Part shown: in pieces, positions 26,176 through 34,675 of the stretch
Numbering within the stretch: the first letter of the stretch is position 1
Layout: the number at the start of each line of letters is the position of its first letter
Assembly (NCBI GenBank): GCA_003148945.1
Contig: QGGY01000001.1
Coordinates: forward strand, 62,001 to 126,000
Reading direction: 5' to 3'
Length of the DNA stretch: 64,000 nt
DNA from: Murimonas intestini
GTDB lineage: Bacteria > Bacillota > Clostridia > Lachnospirales > Lachnospiraceae
Notes under the pieces: generated by a model
Databases searched by the model: none
The model's input: the letters and a program-made list of their open reading frames with translations, nothing else
Told to the model about the DNA's origin: nothing
Program-made: the position numbers and the translations under genes

Positions 26176-27300
26176 ATGGATGAATTTCAGGAACAATTTA
26201 CAAAAGCGTTAAAAGGTCTGGTGGAATTAGCCAGGACGAAGAAGAATGTGTTGGAATACAGTGAGATTAATGACGCATTCAAGGGAATCGAGCTGAGCGA
26301 GGATAAGATGGACCTTATCCTGGAATATCTCGAGAAAAGCAATATTGATATTTTACAATCTGGCGTTGAAGAAGACACAGTCGACCTGCTTTTGGAAAGC
26401 GATGACGATATCCTTCTGGATGAGGAGGATGAAGTCGAGATCATTGACGATGTGGATGTCTTGGAAGGCGTCAGCACAGAGGATCCGGTCAGAATGTATT
26501 TAAAGGAGATCGGTAATGTACCTCTGCTCAGTACAGAAGAAGAAGTGGAGCTGGCAAAAAAAGTTGAACAGGGCGATGAAGAAGCTAAGAAGTCCCTCAC
26601 GGAAGCTAACTTAAGGCTTGTTGTCAGTATCGCAAAAAAATACGTTGGCCGCGGAATGCCTTTCCTGGATCTGATCCAGGAGGGAAATATGGGGCTTATG
26701 AAGGCTGTAGATAAATTCGATTACACAAAAGGATACAAGTTCAGTACATATGCCACATGGTGGATCCGCCAGGCTATAACCAGGGGAATTGCTGACACGG
26801 GCAGGACTATCCGTGTACCCGTCCATATGGTAGAGACCATCAATAAGACACTCAGGATGACAAGGACCCTGCTGCAGGAGCTGGGGCGTGAACCGACCCC
26901 GGAAGAAGTGGCAGAGCGTCTTAATGTGCCTGTGTCAAAGGTGCGTGAAGTACTGAAGATCTCCAGGGATCCTGTATCTTTGGATACACCTATCGGTGAG
27001 GAGGATGACAGCCATCTTGGAGATTTCATTGAGGACGATTCTGCGCTTTCACCGGCAGATTCAGCGGCATTTTCTATGCTCCGGGCGGAGCTTGGGACTG
27101 CACTTGAATCTCTGACAGACAGGGAGAGGCAGGTAGTACAGCTGCGCTTCGGCCTGATAGACGGCCGGGCAAGGACCCTGGAAGAAGTAGGAAAAGAATT
27201 CAATGTCACCAGAGAACGTATCCGTCAGATAGAGGCGAAGGCTCTGCGCAAGCTGCGCCATCCGTCCAGAAGCAAGAGGCTGAAGGATTTTCTTATCTGA
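26176..27300 (+). CDS. RpoD-type primary-like RNA polymerase sigma factor (second copy in the window)
   Basis: 374 residues with regions 1.1 to 4.2 of a group 1/2 sigma factor: VRMYLKEIG (1.2), [15 protein letters not shown] (2.3-2.4), [12 protein letters not shown] (3.2 finger), and [18 protein letters not shown] (4.2). Region 1.1 is present, as in housekeeping sigma factors. It differs from the dnaG-linked copy at 48007 in region 2.4-3.0: [15 protein letters not shown] instead of [15 protein letters not shown]. The residues that read the -12 base (Q and T in RQAIT) are kept. It has its own TTGACA promoter and a strong terminator. It may be a specialised or stress sigma factor. Confidence 0.92.
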   Translation: MDEFQEQFTKALKGLVELARTKKNVLEYSEINDAFKGIELSEDKMDLILEYLEKSNIDILQSGVEEDTVDLLLESDDDILLDEEDEVEIIDDVDVLEGVSTEDPVRMYLKEIGNVPLLSTEEEVELAKKVEQGDEEAKKSLTEANLRLVVSIAKKYVGRGMPFLDLIQEGNMGLMKAVDKFDYTKGYKFSTYATWWIRQAITRGIADTGRTIRVPVHMVETINKTLRMTRTLLQELGREPTPEEVAERLNVPVSKVREVLKISRDPVSLDTPIGEEDDSHLGDFIEDDSALSPADSAAFSMLRAELGTALESLTDRERQVVQLRFGLIDGRARTLEEVGKEFNVTRERIRQIEAKALRKLRHPSRSKRLKDFLI

Positions 27301-27310
27301 TATGATCGCG

Positions 27311-27367
27311 GCAGCCGCCAAATTCACATACAGGCATGTTCACGGGGCTCATTGCCTCAGAAATAAA
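27311..27367. repeat. dispersed intergenic repeat, copy 1
   Basis: The 57 bp after the sigma factor stop codon match 37792-37839 at roughly three quarters of positions, sharing CAGGCATGTTCAC and the ends GC...CGCCAAAT and AATAAA. Both copies follow directly behind a gene's stop codon. Its role is unknown. Confidence 0.6.
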
Positions 27368-27413
27368 AAGGGCAGTTCTGGTATCCCATGGGGGATAACA
27401 GGACTGTCCTTTT
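27366..27413. terminator. bidirectional terminator between the sigma factor gene and the WbqC-like gene
   Basis: A long hairpin: AAAAGGGCAGTTCTG (27366-27380) pairs with CAGGACTGTCCTTTT (27399-27413), with an inner stem TATCCC/GGGATA. A-runs on one side and T-runs on the other fit termination from both directions, as expected between convergent genes. Confidence 0.85.
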
Positions 27414-27431
27414 GTGGTTTAGAGCTTCTTC

Positions 27432-28139
27432 TTAAAGGGAGCTCATTCCAAAGCTTTTCATATATCTGCAGGCATTGTCACCTTCGTTAAAGATAAGATC
27501 CAGCACAGAGACGGCATGCTCGAAGGCGCCGAAGAGCTGGGAGTATTCCGGGTAGCCTGAGTAGTCCATATATTTTAAAGTGATGCCGGCCTCCTCGAAA
27601 AGTTCGTCTACGATATAATCTCTGGCAGCGGGGCCGGAGAGATACTCTGTTCCGCCAGCCGATTTGCACAGACCCACCAGCCGTTCTGTTTTTCCATCCA
27701 CCAGCTCATAGTCAGAGGACCAGGTGATTTTTGTGTTGATATTCAGAATTCGGCATATCTCTGTCAGAAAAAGGTAATTGATGCGGCTTATGTATGTTTC
27801 ATTTTCACAGGCCTCGTAGACTTTTCTGATGCGGTCCGAATACTCCTTGAAATGAGGCGCTTTGGCATAATTATAGGAAATGGTTTTCCAGTGTTCCTGG
27901 CACCATTTATGGTCAAGCACTTCTGTTTCGTTTATTTTCTGAAAGAATTTCCCCTTATTGATAACAGGAATAGAGAGCCATTTGACTCCGTCTGTTGTTT
28001 TGATCTTGTTTCTGTTGCGCCAGTCCCGGCGGGTGTACTGCATATCGTCGTAAAGTATAAATTCATCCACCATGTTGATGATGTCAAAATATCCCTTCCA
28101 AGGAATATAGTTGGACTGTAATATTGCTATTTTTTTCAT
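27432..28139 (-). CDS. WbqC-family protein
   Basis: 235 residues beginning KKIAILQSNYIPWKGYFDI, with the conserved DDMQYTRRDWRNRNKIK block of the WbqC family. Members are found in O-antigen and glycan clusters; the biochemical role is not settled. The ATG at 28139 has GGAGG seven bases upstream; an ATG eight codons earlier has none. It is read divergently from the ATP-grasp gene and convergently with the sigma gene. It probably belongs with the glycan-modifying cluster 28401-31292. Confidence 0.88.
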   Translation of the reverse strand: MKKIAILQSNYIPWKGYFDIINMVDEFILYDDMQYTRRDWRNRNKIKTTDGVKWLSIPVINKGKFFQKINETEVLDHKWCQEHWKTISYNYAKAPHFKEYSDRIRKVYEACENETYISRINYLFLTEICRILNINTKITWSSDYELVDGKTERLVGLCKSAGGTEYLSGPAARDYIVDELFEEAGITLKYMDYSGYPEYSQLFGAFEHAVSVLDLIFNEGDNACRYMKSFGMSSL

Positions 28140-28292
28140 TTTGCTGCCTCCGTTTTGCAAAATCTCTTGTTATTCAATTTAATTCAATATTTCTATATAG
28201 CGCGATACAGGCAGGCGCTGCCTATATAATACTACAGCTTTTGGGGAAAAGAAAGGATAACATCCGAAAACACCTTGAATCCACAAAAAATG

Positions 28293-28321
28293 TTGAGATT
28301 TGGCATATGAGATGATATAAT
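28293..28321 (+). promoter_or_regulatory. predicted promoter of the ATP-grasp cluster
   Basis: TTGAGA at 28293-28298, 17-bp spacer, TATAAT at 28316-28321. The 261-bp divergent gap also holds an inverted TATATAG/CTATATA pair at 28194-28228. Confidence 0.65.
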
Positions 28322-28400
28322 GGTCGGGTGTATAAAAGGGATGGGATCATTGCGGCATGACAGATTTGACTTGCCGGACCATCTGTAAGGAGATATAGAC

Positions 28401-29612
28401 ATGAAGAAAATTATGGTACTGGGCGCTATCTATGCTCAGGTTCCGCTGATCGAGGCTGCAAAGCGGCTGGGATATCATGCGGTGGCTGCCAGTATTCCGG
28501 GAGATTACCCTGGATTTGCGGCGGCGGATGAATGCTGTTATGTGGATATCACAGATCCCGAAGCTGTGGCAGAAGAGGCGTGCAGGCTGCAGGTGGACGG
28601 CGTCACTACATGCGGAATGGATACAGGTATCGTTGCCATGGGCAGGGCATGTGATAAACTGGGACTTTGCGGGATATCACAGCAGGCGGCGGCAGCGGCT
28701 TCTAATAAATATATGAGTAAAAAAGCATTTGTGGAGGCAGGAGTGCGCTGTGCAGATTACCGCGTTGTAAAAAATGAAGCTGATCTGGAGAGCGCCCTTG
28801 ACAGTCTGGGACTTCCGGCAGCTGTTAAGGCAGTGGACCTGATGGGTAGCCGCGGTATATACAGGTGCAATACACGTGAGGAAGCTCATGCTGCTTTTGT
28901 GAAAGTGATGGATGAGACAAGACAGGAGTACTGTCTTGTGGAGGAATTTATAGACGGGCTTTTATTTGGCGCCGACGGCATGTTTTCTGAGGGGAAGCTG
29001 GTGTTTCTGCTCCCCTTTGGAACAGAAGCTTATATGGGGGGCCAGGTGGCTACTCCGGTGGGACACTGGGCGCCATTCGAATATCAGGATATGCTGGAAG
29101 AGATCAGGGCGCTTGTAACAAAGGCCGGAAATGCTCTCGGCATCCAGAATGGCCCCTTTAACTGTGATCTCATGCTCAGGGATGGCAGGGTATATCTGAT
29201 AGAAATCAACGGCCGCCCCGGAGCTACATGTATCCCTGAGATCATCAGCAATTATTATGGGTGCAATTATTATGAGGTTATCTGCAGGCAGGCTGCGGGT
29301 GAAGATGTGAGCGGCTTTTTCCGTCTGGACGGCAGGGTTCCTTTTGCCAGTATCTCCCATATAATCGGGTCTGACAGAAATGGGATACTCAGGGAGATCA
29401 GGAATAATAATGAGATGGCAGATGATATATGCGATCTTACGTTTGGCGCAAAAACAGGGGACCGGGTCAGCCGGTACCAAAATGGAAGGGACAGGCTGGG
29501 GCAGGTCATTATAAAAGGAAGTACTCTGGAAGAGTGCCGGAGACGTATGGCAGAGGTAATGGACAATATCGAGCTTGTAATAGATGGCGGGTCTGAAAGC
29601 CTGGGTGATTAG
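28401..29612 (+). CDS. ATP-grasp domain carboxylate-amine ligase-like protein
   Basis: 403 residues with a PreATP-grasp N-terminus (MVLGAIYAQVPLIEAAKRLG) and an ATP-grasp core; the conserved acidic/Asn site reads LIEINGRPGATCIPE. Such enzymes join a carboxylate to an amine through an acyl phosphate. The neighbours are SMR-type transporters and a GtrB-like glycosyltransferase, so the product may be an amino-acid- or carboxylate-modified sugar for the envelope. The stop codon abuts the next gene. Substrates are not identifiable. Confidence 0.85.
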   Translation: MKKIMVLGAIYAQVPLIEAAKRLGYHAVAASIPGDYPGFAAADECCYVDITDPEAVAEEACRLQVDGVTTCGMDTGIVAMGRACDKLGLCGISQQAAAAASNKYMSKKAFVEAGVRCADYRVVKNEADLESALDSLGLPAAVKAVDLMGSRGIYRCNTREEAHAAFVKVMDETRQEYCLVEEFIDGLLFGADGMFSEGKLVFLLPFGTEAYMGGQVATPVGHWAPFEYQDMLEEIRALVTKAGNALGIQNGPFNCDLMLRDGRVYLIEINGRPGATCIPEIISNYYGCNYYEVICRQAAGEDVSGFFRLDGRVPFASISHIIGSDRNGILREIRNNNEMADDICDLTFGAKTGDRVSRYQNGRDRLGQVIIKGSTLEECRRRMAEVMDNIELVIDGGSESLGD

Positions 29613-29975
29613 ATGGTAAAAAAAATAAATTCCAAAATGAATCTGAAACTTTTCCTGGCCCTTCATGCCAGCCTTTTGTTTTCCTCGCTGGGAGGAGTGG
29701 CTTCTAAAATGGCTGCCAATGAAGAAATGTTTTCGCTGTCATTTTTTATCTGGTACGGGCTTGTGCTTTTTATCATGTTCGGCTATGCTCTTATCTGGCA
29801 GCAGATCTTAAAGCATGTCCCTCTGACAGTTGCCTTTTCCAATAAACCGGTGGGGCTTGTATGGGGAATGGTGTGGGGGACCCTGTTCTTTCAGGAAGTG
29901 ATCACCTGGAAGATGATTCTGGGGGCTGCCATTATTTTCGCGGGGATATACCTGGTGGTGACTGGCGATGAATAA
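29613..29975 (+). CDS. EamA/SMR-like four-helix transporter, half 1
   Basis: 120 residues, four predicted membrane helices, the last containing the EamA-type GAAIIFAGIYLV. It begins one base after the ATP-grasp stop codon and overlaps the next gene by 8 bp. Paired small proteins of this size next to a GtrB/ArnC-like enzyme resemble ArnE/ArnF, which flip undecaprenyl-phosphate sugars. No usual ribosome binding site is seen, so translational coupling is likely. Confidence 0.8.
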   Translation: MVKKINSKMNLKLFLALHASLLFSSLGGVASKMAANEEMFSLSFFIWYGLVLFIMFGYALIWQQILKHVPLTVAFSNKPVGLVWGMVWGTLFFQEVITWKMILGAAIIFAGIYLVVTGDE

Positions 29976-30312
29976 TATGACATATTCAGTAATATTGCTG
30001 CTGGTTTCAGTTTTTATCTCAGCGGTGTCCCAGATACTTTTAAAGAAGGCCACATACAGGCATTACGATACGAAACTCAGGGAATATTTAAATCCTTACG
30101 TGATCATTGCCTACGGGATGTTTTTTGTATCCACGATCCTGACAATGCTGGCACTGAAGACCGTGCCTCTGTCTATGCAGCCGATGCTGGAATCTACCAG
30201 CTACATCTATGTTTCCGTCATGGGATATTTTCTGCTGAAGGAGAGATTCTCAAAGAGGAAGATTCTTGGAATATGCGTGATCCTGCTGGGGATTTTCGTC
30301 TATTCCGTTTAG
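29968..30312 (+). CDS. EamA/SMR-like four-helix transporter, half 2
   Basis: 114 residues, four helices, with KTVPLSMQPMLESTSYIYV in the third helix region and LGICVILLGIFVYS at the end, typical of SMR/EamA halves. It overlaps half 1 by 8 bp and is followed by the glycosyltransferase 12 bp on. It most likely forms a heterodimer with half 1, as ArnE and ArnF do. Confidence 0.8.
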   Translation: MNNMTYSVILLLVSVFISAVSQILLKKATYRHYDTKLREYLNPYVIIAYGMFFVSTILTMLALKTVPLSMQPMLESTSYIYVSVMGYFLLKERFSKRKILGICVILLGIFVYSV

Positions 30313-30323
30313 GAGGAAAAAAC

Positions 30324-31292
30324 ATGTTGGTATCTATAGTAATACCTTGTTATAACAGCGCCAGGACAATAGGGGACGTGGTCAGGCTGACTGTGGAAGA
30401 ATTTGAAAAAATACCCGGCTATGAATGTGAATTTGTGCTGGTCAATGATTATTCAAAGGACAATACTTTTGAGGCAATTACCGCCCTCTGTGAACAATAT
30501 CCTTTTGTGAAGGGGATCAGCCTGTCGAAAAATTTCGGACAGCATAATGCCATCATGGCAGGCCTGCATTACACAGAGGGGGAGTATATCATAGGGATGG
30601 ACGATGATCTTCAGACACACCCCTCACAGATACATAAGCTTATAGAAAAGATAAGTGAAGGGTATGATGTTGTATTCGCCCGTTTTGCGGAAAAGAAATT
30701 TGGATTTATAAAGAAAATTACAAGTAAAGCGGCGGGTTTCCTCACGTGGCATATGATAAAGCGGCCTAAAGGTGTCAGCGCCAGCAATTTCTGGATATGC
30801 GCCAGATTTGTGAGAGATGAGATCGTAAAATATACGAATTATAACCTGTACCTGCAGGTGCTTTTCTACAGGACTACAGGGAGCGTGGCGAATGTGGAGG
30901 TTGAACATTTTGAAAGGGAAGAGGGAAAGTCAAACTATACATTTAAGAAGCTTCTTACATTATGGCTGTCCTGTCTGAACTATACTGTTGTGCCTCTCAG
31001 GATCTCCATGATACTGGGATGTCTGTTTGCAGGCGGCGGCTTTATAGGCGCCCTGGTCGTCCTTATCAGAAAGATCATGGACCCGGCTATCCCCATGGGA
31101 TGGTCCTCCGTAATGTGCGCAATGTTCGTATTCTTTGGGATCGTCCTGCTTATGCTGGGGATCATTGGGGAGTACCTGGGCAAAGCGATCCTGAACCTGA
31201 ACAATACTCCCCAGTATATAGTGAGGACTGAGTTAAATGTAAAGAAAGCCTCCCAGGATTCCGCAGATGACCATGAGCAGGATGGGATTTAG
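30324..31292 (+). CDS. GtrB/ArnC-like undecaprenyl-phosphate glycosyltransferase
   Basis: 322 residues: a GT2 catalytic domain (VSIVIPCYNSARTI, MDDDLQTHP) followed by two membrane helices near residues 225-300. This is the layout of ArnC, GtrB and DPM1-type enzymes, which make polyprenyl-phosphate sugars on the inner membrane face. The ATG at 30324 has AGGAGG seven bases upstream; an earlier in-frame ATG at 30273 lies inside the previous gene. With the two half-transporters it could make and flip a lipid-linked sugar for envelope modification. Its 3' end overlaps the ChrA gene on the other strand by 60 bp. Confidence 0.88.
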   Translation: MLVSIVIPCYNSARTIGDVVRLTVEEFEKIPGYECEFVLVNDYSKDNTFEAITALCEQYPFVKGISLSKNFGQHNAIMAGLHYTEGEYIIGMDDDLQTHPSQIHKLIEKISEGYDVVFARFAEKKFGFIKKITSKAAGFLTWHMIKRPKGVSASNFWICARFVRDEIVKYTNYNLYLQVLFYRTTGSVANVEVEHFEREEGKSNYTFKKLLTLWLSCLNYTVVPLRISMILGCLFAGGGFIGALVVLIRKIMDPAIPMGWSSVMCAMFVFFGIVLLMLGIIGEYLGKAILNLNNTPQYIVRTELNVKKASQDSADDHEQDGI

Positions 31293-31793
31293 TTTCCACT
31301 TCCTCATTGCAAAGAAGGCACCCAGGAACAGGAAGACAGATATCACATCCAGATCCTGTATGGCTTTATAGTCCGAGGTGCCGCAGAAGGTGAGCAGAAG
31401 TATTACAGCGGCAGCTGACATGATAAGGCCCAGGGAAGCTGCTTTCAGGCTGTTCAGTATTTTTGGTATGTAATAGGAGCCGCTGTGCTTCTGGAAAAAT
31501 GAGTCAAGCAATAGAGCAATGACAACTCCGGAGATGATACAGCCCAGGGTGGCGGCAGCGGCACCGGGCAGGCCGGCGGCCTTCAGACCCACAAAGGTGG
31601 AGGTATTGACGGCCAGGGGCCCCGGGGTCATCTGGGAGATTGTAATGATATCGGCAAAGACCTTTTCAGTCAGCCATCCGTATTTTTCAACTACCTGTTC
31701 CTGGATCAGAGGAATGATGGCATATCCTCCGCCTATGGAGAAAAAACCTATCTGCCAGAAGGCATAAAATAATTCTATCAGACGTTCCGTCAA
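31233..31793 (-). CDS. chrA: chromate transporter family protein, ChrA half
   Basis: 186 residues with the half-size ChrA fold: GFFSIGGGYAIIPLI at the start, MTPGPLAVNTSTFVG in the middle. It overlaps the other ChrA gene by 4 bp, so the two are co-translated. Short CHR proteins work as heterodimers. Actual substrates in anaerobes are uncertain; sulfate or other anions are possible. The last 60 bp of the gene lie over the end of the GtrB-like gene on the + strand, a tail-to-tail overlap. Confidence 0.88.
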   Translation of the reverse strand: MTERLIELFYAFWQIGFFSIGGGYAIIPLIQEQVVEKYGWLTEKVFADIITISQMTPGPLAVNTSTFVGLKAAGLPGAAAATLGCIISGVVIALLLDSFFQKHSGSYYIPKILNSLKAASLGLIMSAAAVILLLTFCGTSDYKAIQDLDVISVFLFLGAFFAMRKWKLNPILLMVICGILGGFLYI

Positions 31794-32371
31794 AATTTTT
31801 TCCTCCTTTTTTCAATTAAAGCAGCAATAAGGCTGCAAAGACAGCACAGGAGCAGCAGGACTGCCACATTGATATCCAGAATGAAATTTGCCAGGAAAAC
31901 AGCAGGCACCATTAATGTGAGCAGTTTTGAGCGCTGCTTTATAATAAGCGCATACATTTCCAGGACAAGGTCCGCGATAAGCGCCGCCACACCTGCCTGC
32001 ATCCCCTTCAGCACTGCAGCTATAATAAGATTAGAAGCAAAGGCGGTGTAAAAAGTAGATATGACTGATAAAATAATAAGGGGAGGGAGTATAGCTCCCA
32101 GACAGCAGAGAACAGCACCGGCGGCTCCGCATATGCGCCAGCCCGTCAGAGCGGCCAGATTGACGGCAATGGCCCCGGGAGAGGACTGGGAGACTGCAGC
32201 GATGTCCATCAGTTCGTCTTCGCTGAAATATTTTTTCTTCTGAACAAAGTATTTTCTGACCATGGGCACCACCACATATCCGCCGCCAAATGTAAAAGCG
32301 CTGATAAAAAAGTGGATGCATGTCAGCCATAGGAGAGTACGCAGATTATTCTGCCTTTGTTTATTTTTCAT
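31790..32371 (-). CDS. chrA: chromate transporter family protein, ChrA half
   Basis: 193 residues with GGYVVVPMVRKYF and a SPGAIAVNLAALTG motif matching the short ChrA family. The ATG at 32371 has AAAGGA seven bases upstream; a farther in-frame ATG at 32473 would reach into the promoter region and is unlikely. It is the first gene of a two-gene operon read divergently from a LysR regulator, which probably controls it. Confidence 0.88.
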   Translation of the reverse strand: MKNKQRQNNLRTLLWLTCIHFFISAFTFGGGYVVVPMVRKYFVQKKKYFSEDELMDIAAVSQSSPGAIAVNLAALTGWRICGAAGAVLCCLGAILPPLIILSVISTFYTAFASNLIIAAVLKGMQAGVAALIADLVLEMYALIIKQRSKLLTLMVPAVFLANFILDINVAVLLLLCCLCSLIAALIEKRRKKF

Positions 32372-32465
32372 GAGAAATTCCTTTCTGTCGTTTTGGCATG
32401 TAAATCCCTGGTTGCAGTTCGGCTGTCGACCTGTAATATTCCCTGCCATCCATCTACTATAAAGC

Positions 32466-32522
32466 TTGTACACCTATTTGTAAAATGATATAATTTTATA
32501 AAATCCATGAATTTATTTCATG
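32466..32522 (+). promoter_or_regulatory. predicted promoter and operator of the LysR gene
   Basis: TTGTAC at 32466-32471, 17-bp spacer, TATAAT at 32489-32494. A perfect 6+5+6 inverted repeat CATGAA-TTTAT-TTCATG follows at 32506-32522, just before the gene. It is a good candidate binding site for the LysR protein itself and may also influence the divergent ChrA operon. Confidence 0.6.
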
Positions 32523-32537
32523 ATAGGAGGAGATCAG

Positions 32538-33485
32538 ATGACATTGCGGCATCTTCAGATTCTGAGGGCTGTGGCTGATAACAGGAGTTTTACAAAAGCA
32601 GCTGCGCAGCTATATATCACACAATCGGCTGTATCCCATGCAATTAAGGAGCTAGAGGAAATGGCGGGGACAGCTCTTTTTGACAGAACATCAAAAAAGG
32701 TCTGTCTTACAGCATGCGGAAGGCTGCTGCTGCAGGAGAGCCTTCCGGTCCTGTCATCCTGCGAGAGCCTGGAGAAGAGGATGAAGGAGCTGGAAAAAGA
32801 CACTCCGGTCAGGCTTGCATCCAGCATCACCATTGCAGGGTTCTGGCTGCCCGGGATAATCAGGAAAATTCAAGAGAAGCATCCCGGAATCAGGACTGAG
32901 GTGGAGGTAGTAAGCGCCTCAAATGCAGTAAAACTGCTGGAAAAGGGAGAGGTGGATGCCGCTCTCATAGAAGGCGTGATCCCGGAAGGGCCATATGAGA
33001 GCTTCACATTTGACTCCTACAGTCTGAAGGCTGTCTGTGCTCCCGGATATATACATGAGGACTGTGATGAGAGCAGAAAAAGCAGGGATACAGCACGCGT
33101 GGAGGGATCTCCCCGGCAGAAAACCATCAGTCCGTCTGCTCTGTGCAGAGAAAAGCTCCTGTTAAGGGAAAGGGGCAGCGCTATCCGGGATGCATTTGAC
33201 AGCGCCATGCTTTTGAAAGGGTGCACAGCCCATCCCGTCTGGGTCAGCGTAAATTCTCAGGCCCTCATAGAGGCAGCAAGGGCAGGCCTTGGAATCACAT
33301 TCCTTCCGGATATACTTGTTGAAAAAGAGATGAGAGAGGGAAGTCTTGCAGAAATACAGATAGAAGGGATCAGCCTGAAGAACGAACTTCATGTTATATA
33401 CCACAAAGATAAGTACCTTACCGTATCATTTCAGGAACTGCTGCTTATGATAAAAAGTATCAGTCATCCCGCGGCTACCGTTTAA
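32538..33485 (+). CDS. LysR-family transcriptional regulator
   Basis: 315 residues: N-terminal winged helix-turn-helix (SFTKAAAQLYITQSAVSHAI, residues 20-39) and a type 2 periplasmic-binding-like effector domain from about residue 90. The ATG at 32538 has AGGAGG upstream; the ATG at 32520 lies on the far side of that site. It is divergent from the two ChrA genes, the standard arrangement for a LysR regulator and its target. The effector is unknown. Confidence 0.92.
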   Translation: MTLRHLQILRAVADNRSFTKAAAQLYITQSAVSHAIKELEEMAGTALFDRTSKKVCLTACGRLLLQESLPVLSSCESLEKRMKELEKDTPVRLASSITIAGFWLPGIIRKIQEKHPGIRTEVEVVSASNAVKLLEKGEVDAALIEGVIPEGPYESFTFDSYSLKAVCAPGYIHEDCDESRKSRDTARVEGSPRQKTISPSALCREKLLLRERGSAIRDAFDSAMLLKGCTAHPVWVSVNSQALIEAARAGLGITFLPDILVEKEMREGSLAEIQIEGISLKNELHVIYHKDKYLTVSFQELLLMIKSISHPAATV

Positions 33486-33549
33486 ACGGATAGTGTGCTA
33501 TAATATATCCTGTGGACAATAAATTGGAATGATTAGAAGGAGGATTAAA

Positions 33550-34650
33550 ATGGCAGCTATTATAGGAAGCCCAAGCAGATACATACAGGGAAAAAGTGAA
33601 TTGAAGAATCTTTGCAGCCATGCTGCAAATTACGGAAAATCTTTGTTTGTTCTTACAAGCCCATCCGGAAAAAAGAGAGTTGAGCCTGCAATCAGTGAAG
33701 GGCAGAAGGGAACAGAGACAGCAGTAGTGTATGAAGCATTTAACGGAGAATGCTGCATGACAGAGATCAACCGTGTGGCCGCAGCATGCAGGGCGGCAAA
33801 TTGTGATGTAATCGTTGGAGTGGGAGGCGGCAAGATCCATGATACGGCTAAGGCGGCAGCATACTACCTGGGAGTCCCTGTAGTGATAGTTCCGACCATC
33901 GCATCTACAGATGCACCCTGCAGTGCGCTGTCTGTAATTTATACAGATGAAGGTGTTTTTGAAAGATATCTTTTCCTGCCGTCCAGCCCCAATATGGTCC
34001 TTGTGGATACAGATGTGGTAAGCAGGGCCCCAGCCCGTCTGCTGATCTCAGGAATGGGAGATGCTCTTGCCACATATTTTGAAGCCAGGGCGTGCCAGCG
34101 GTCAAATGCGGGGAACTGTGTCGGAGGAAAACAGACTCTGGCAGCTATGTCACTGGCAAAGCTCTGTTATGACACACTGCTTGAAAATGGTGTGAGCGCA
34201 ATGCTTGCGGTGGAAAACAAGGTCTGCACAAAATCAGTGGAAAATGTTATAGAGGCGAATACATATCTTTCAGGGATAGGTTTTGAGAGCGGCGGTCTTG
34301 CCGGAGCCCATGCTATCCACAACGGACTGACTGCAGTTGAAGAGACCCACAGCCTTTATCACGGGGAAAAAGTTGCGTTTGGAACACTTGTACAGCTGGT
34401 TCTGGAGAACGCAGATACAGAAGAAATAGAAACAGTCATTGATTTCTGCATATCAGTTGGCCTTCCTGTCACACTTGCCGGGCTGGGAATAAAAGAGGTT
34501 AAGGAAGAACAGATCATGGAGGTTGCAAAACTGGCATGCTCACCAGACGATACACTGGGCAACATGCCATTTGAGGTTACTCCGGAAGATGTATACGCAG
34601 CCATCATGGGGGCAGATGCCCTTGGCAGGTATTATACAGAGGAAATGTAA
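33550..34650 (+). CDS. gldA: glycerol dehydrogenase
   Basis: 366-residue iron-containing alcohol dehydrogenase-fold enzyme that oxidises glycerol to dihydroxyacetone with NAD. Metal ligands are visible as D in GMGDALATYFEA and two histidines in GGLAGAHAIHNGL and SLYHGEKVAFG; the NAD-binding glycine motif is VGVGGGK. The ATG at 33550 has AAGGAGG six bases upstream and is preferred to the ATG at 33529. It lies downstream of the LysR gene and convergent with an AraC regulator. A CCGTTTAAACGG palindrome lies 60 bp upstream. Confidence 0.93.
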   Translation: MAAIIGSPSRYIQGKSELKNLCSHAANYGKSLFVLTSPSGKKRVEPAISEGQKGTETAVVYEAFNGECCMTEINRVAAACRAANCDVIVGVGGGKIHDTAKAAAYYLGVPVVIVPTIASTDAPCSALSVIYTDEGVFERYLFLPSSPNMVLVDTDVVSRAPARLLISGMGDALATYFEARACQRSNAGNCVGGKQTLAAMSLAKLCYDTLLENGVSAMLAVENKVCTKSVENVIEANTYLSGIGFESGGLAGAHAIHNGLTAVEETHSLYHGEKVAFGTLVQLVLENADTEEIETVIDFCISVGLPVTLAGLGIKEVKEEQIMEVAKLACSPDDTLGNMPFEVTPEDVYAAIMGADALGRYYTEEM

Positions 34651-34675
34651 GAAAACGCTTCAGTAAAATCCAGAA

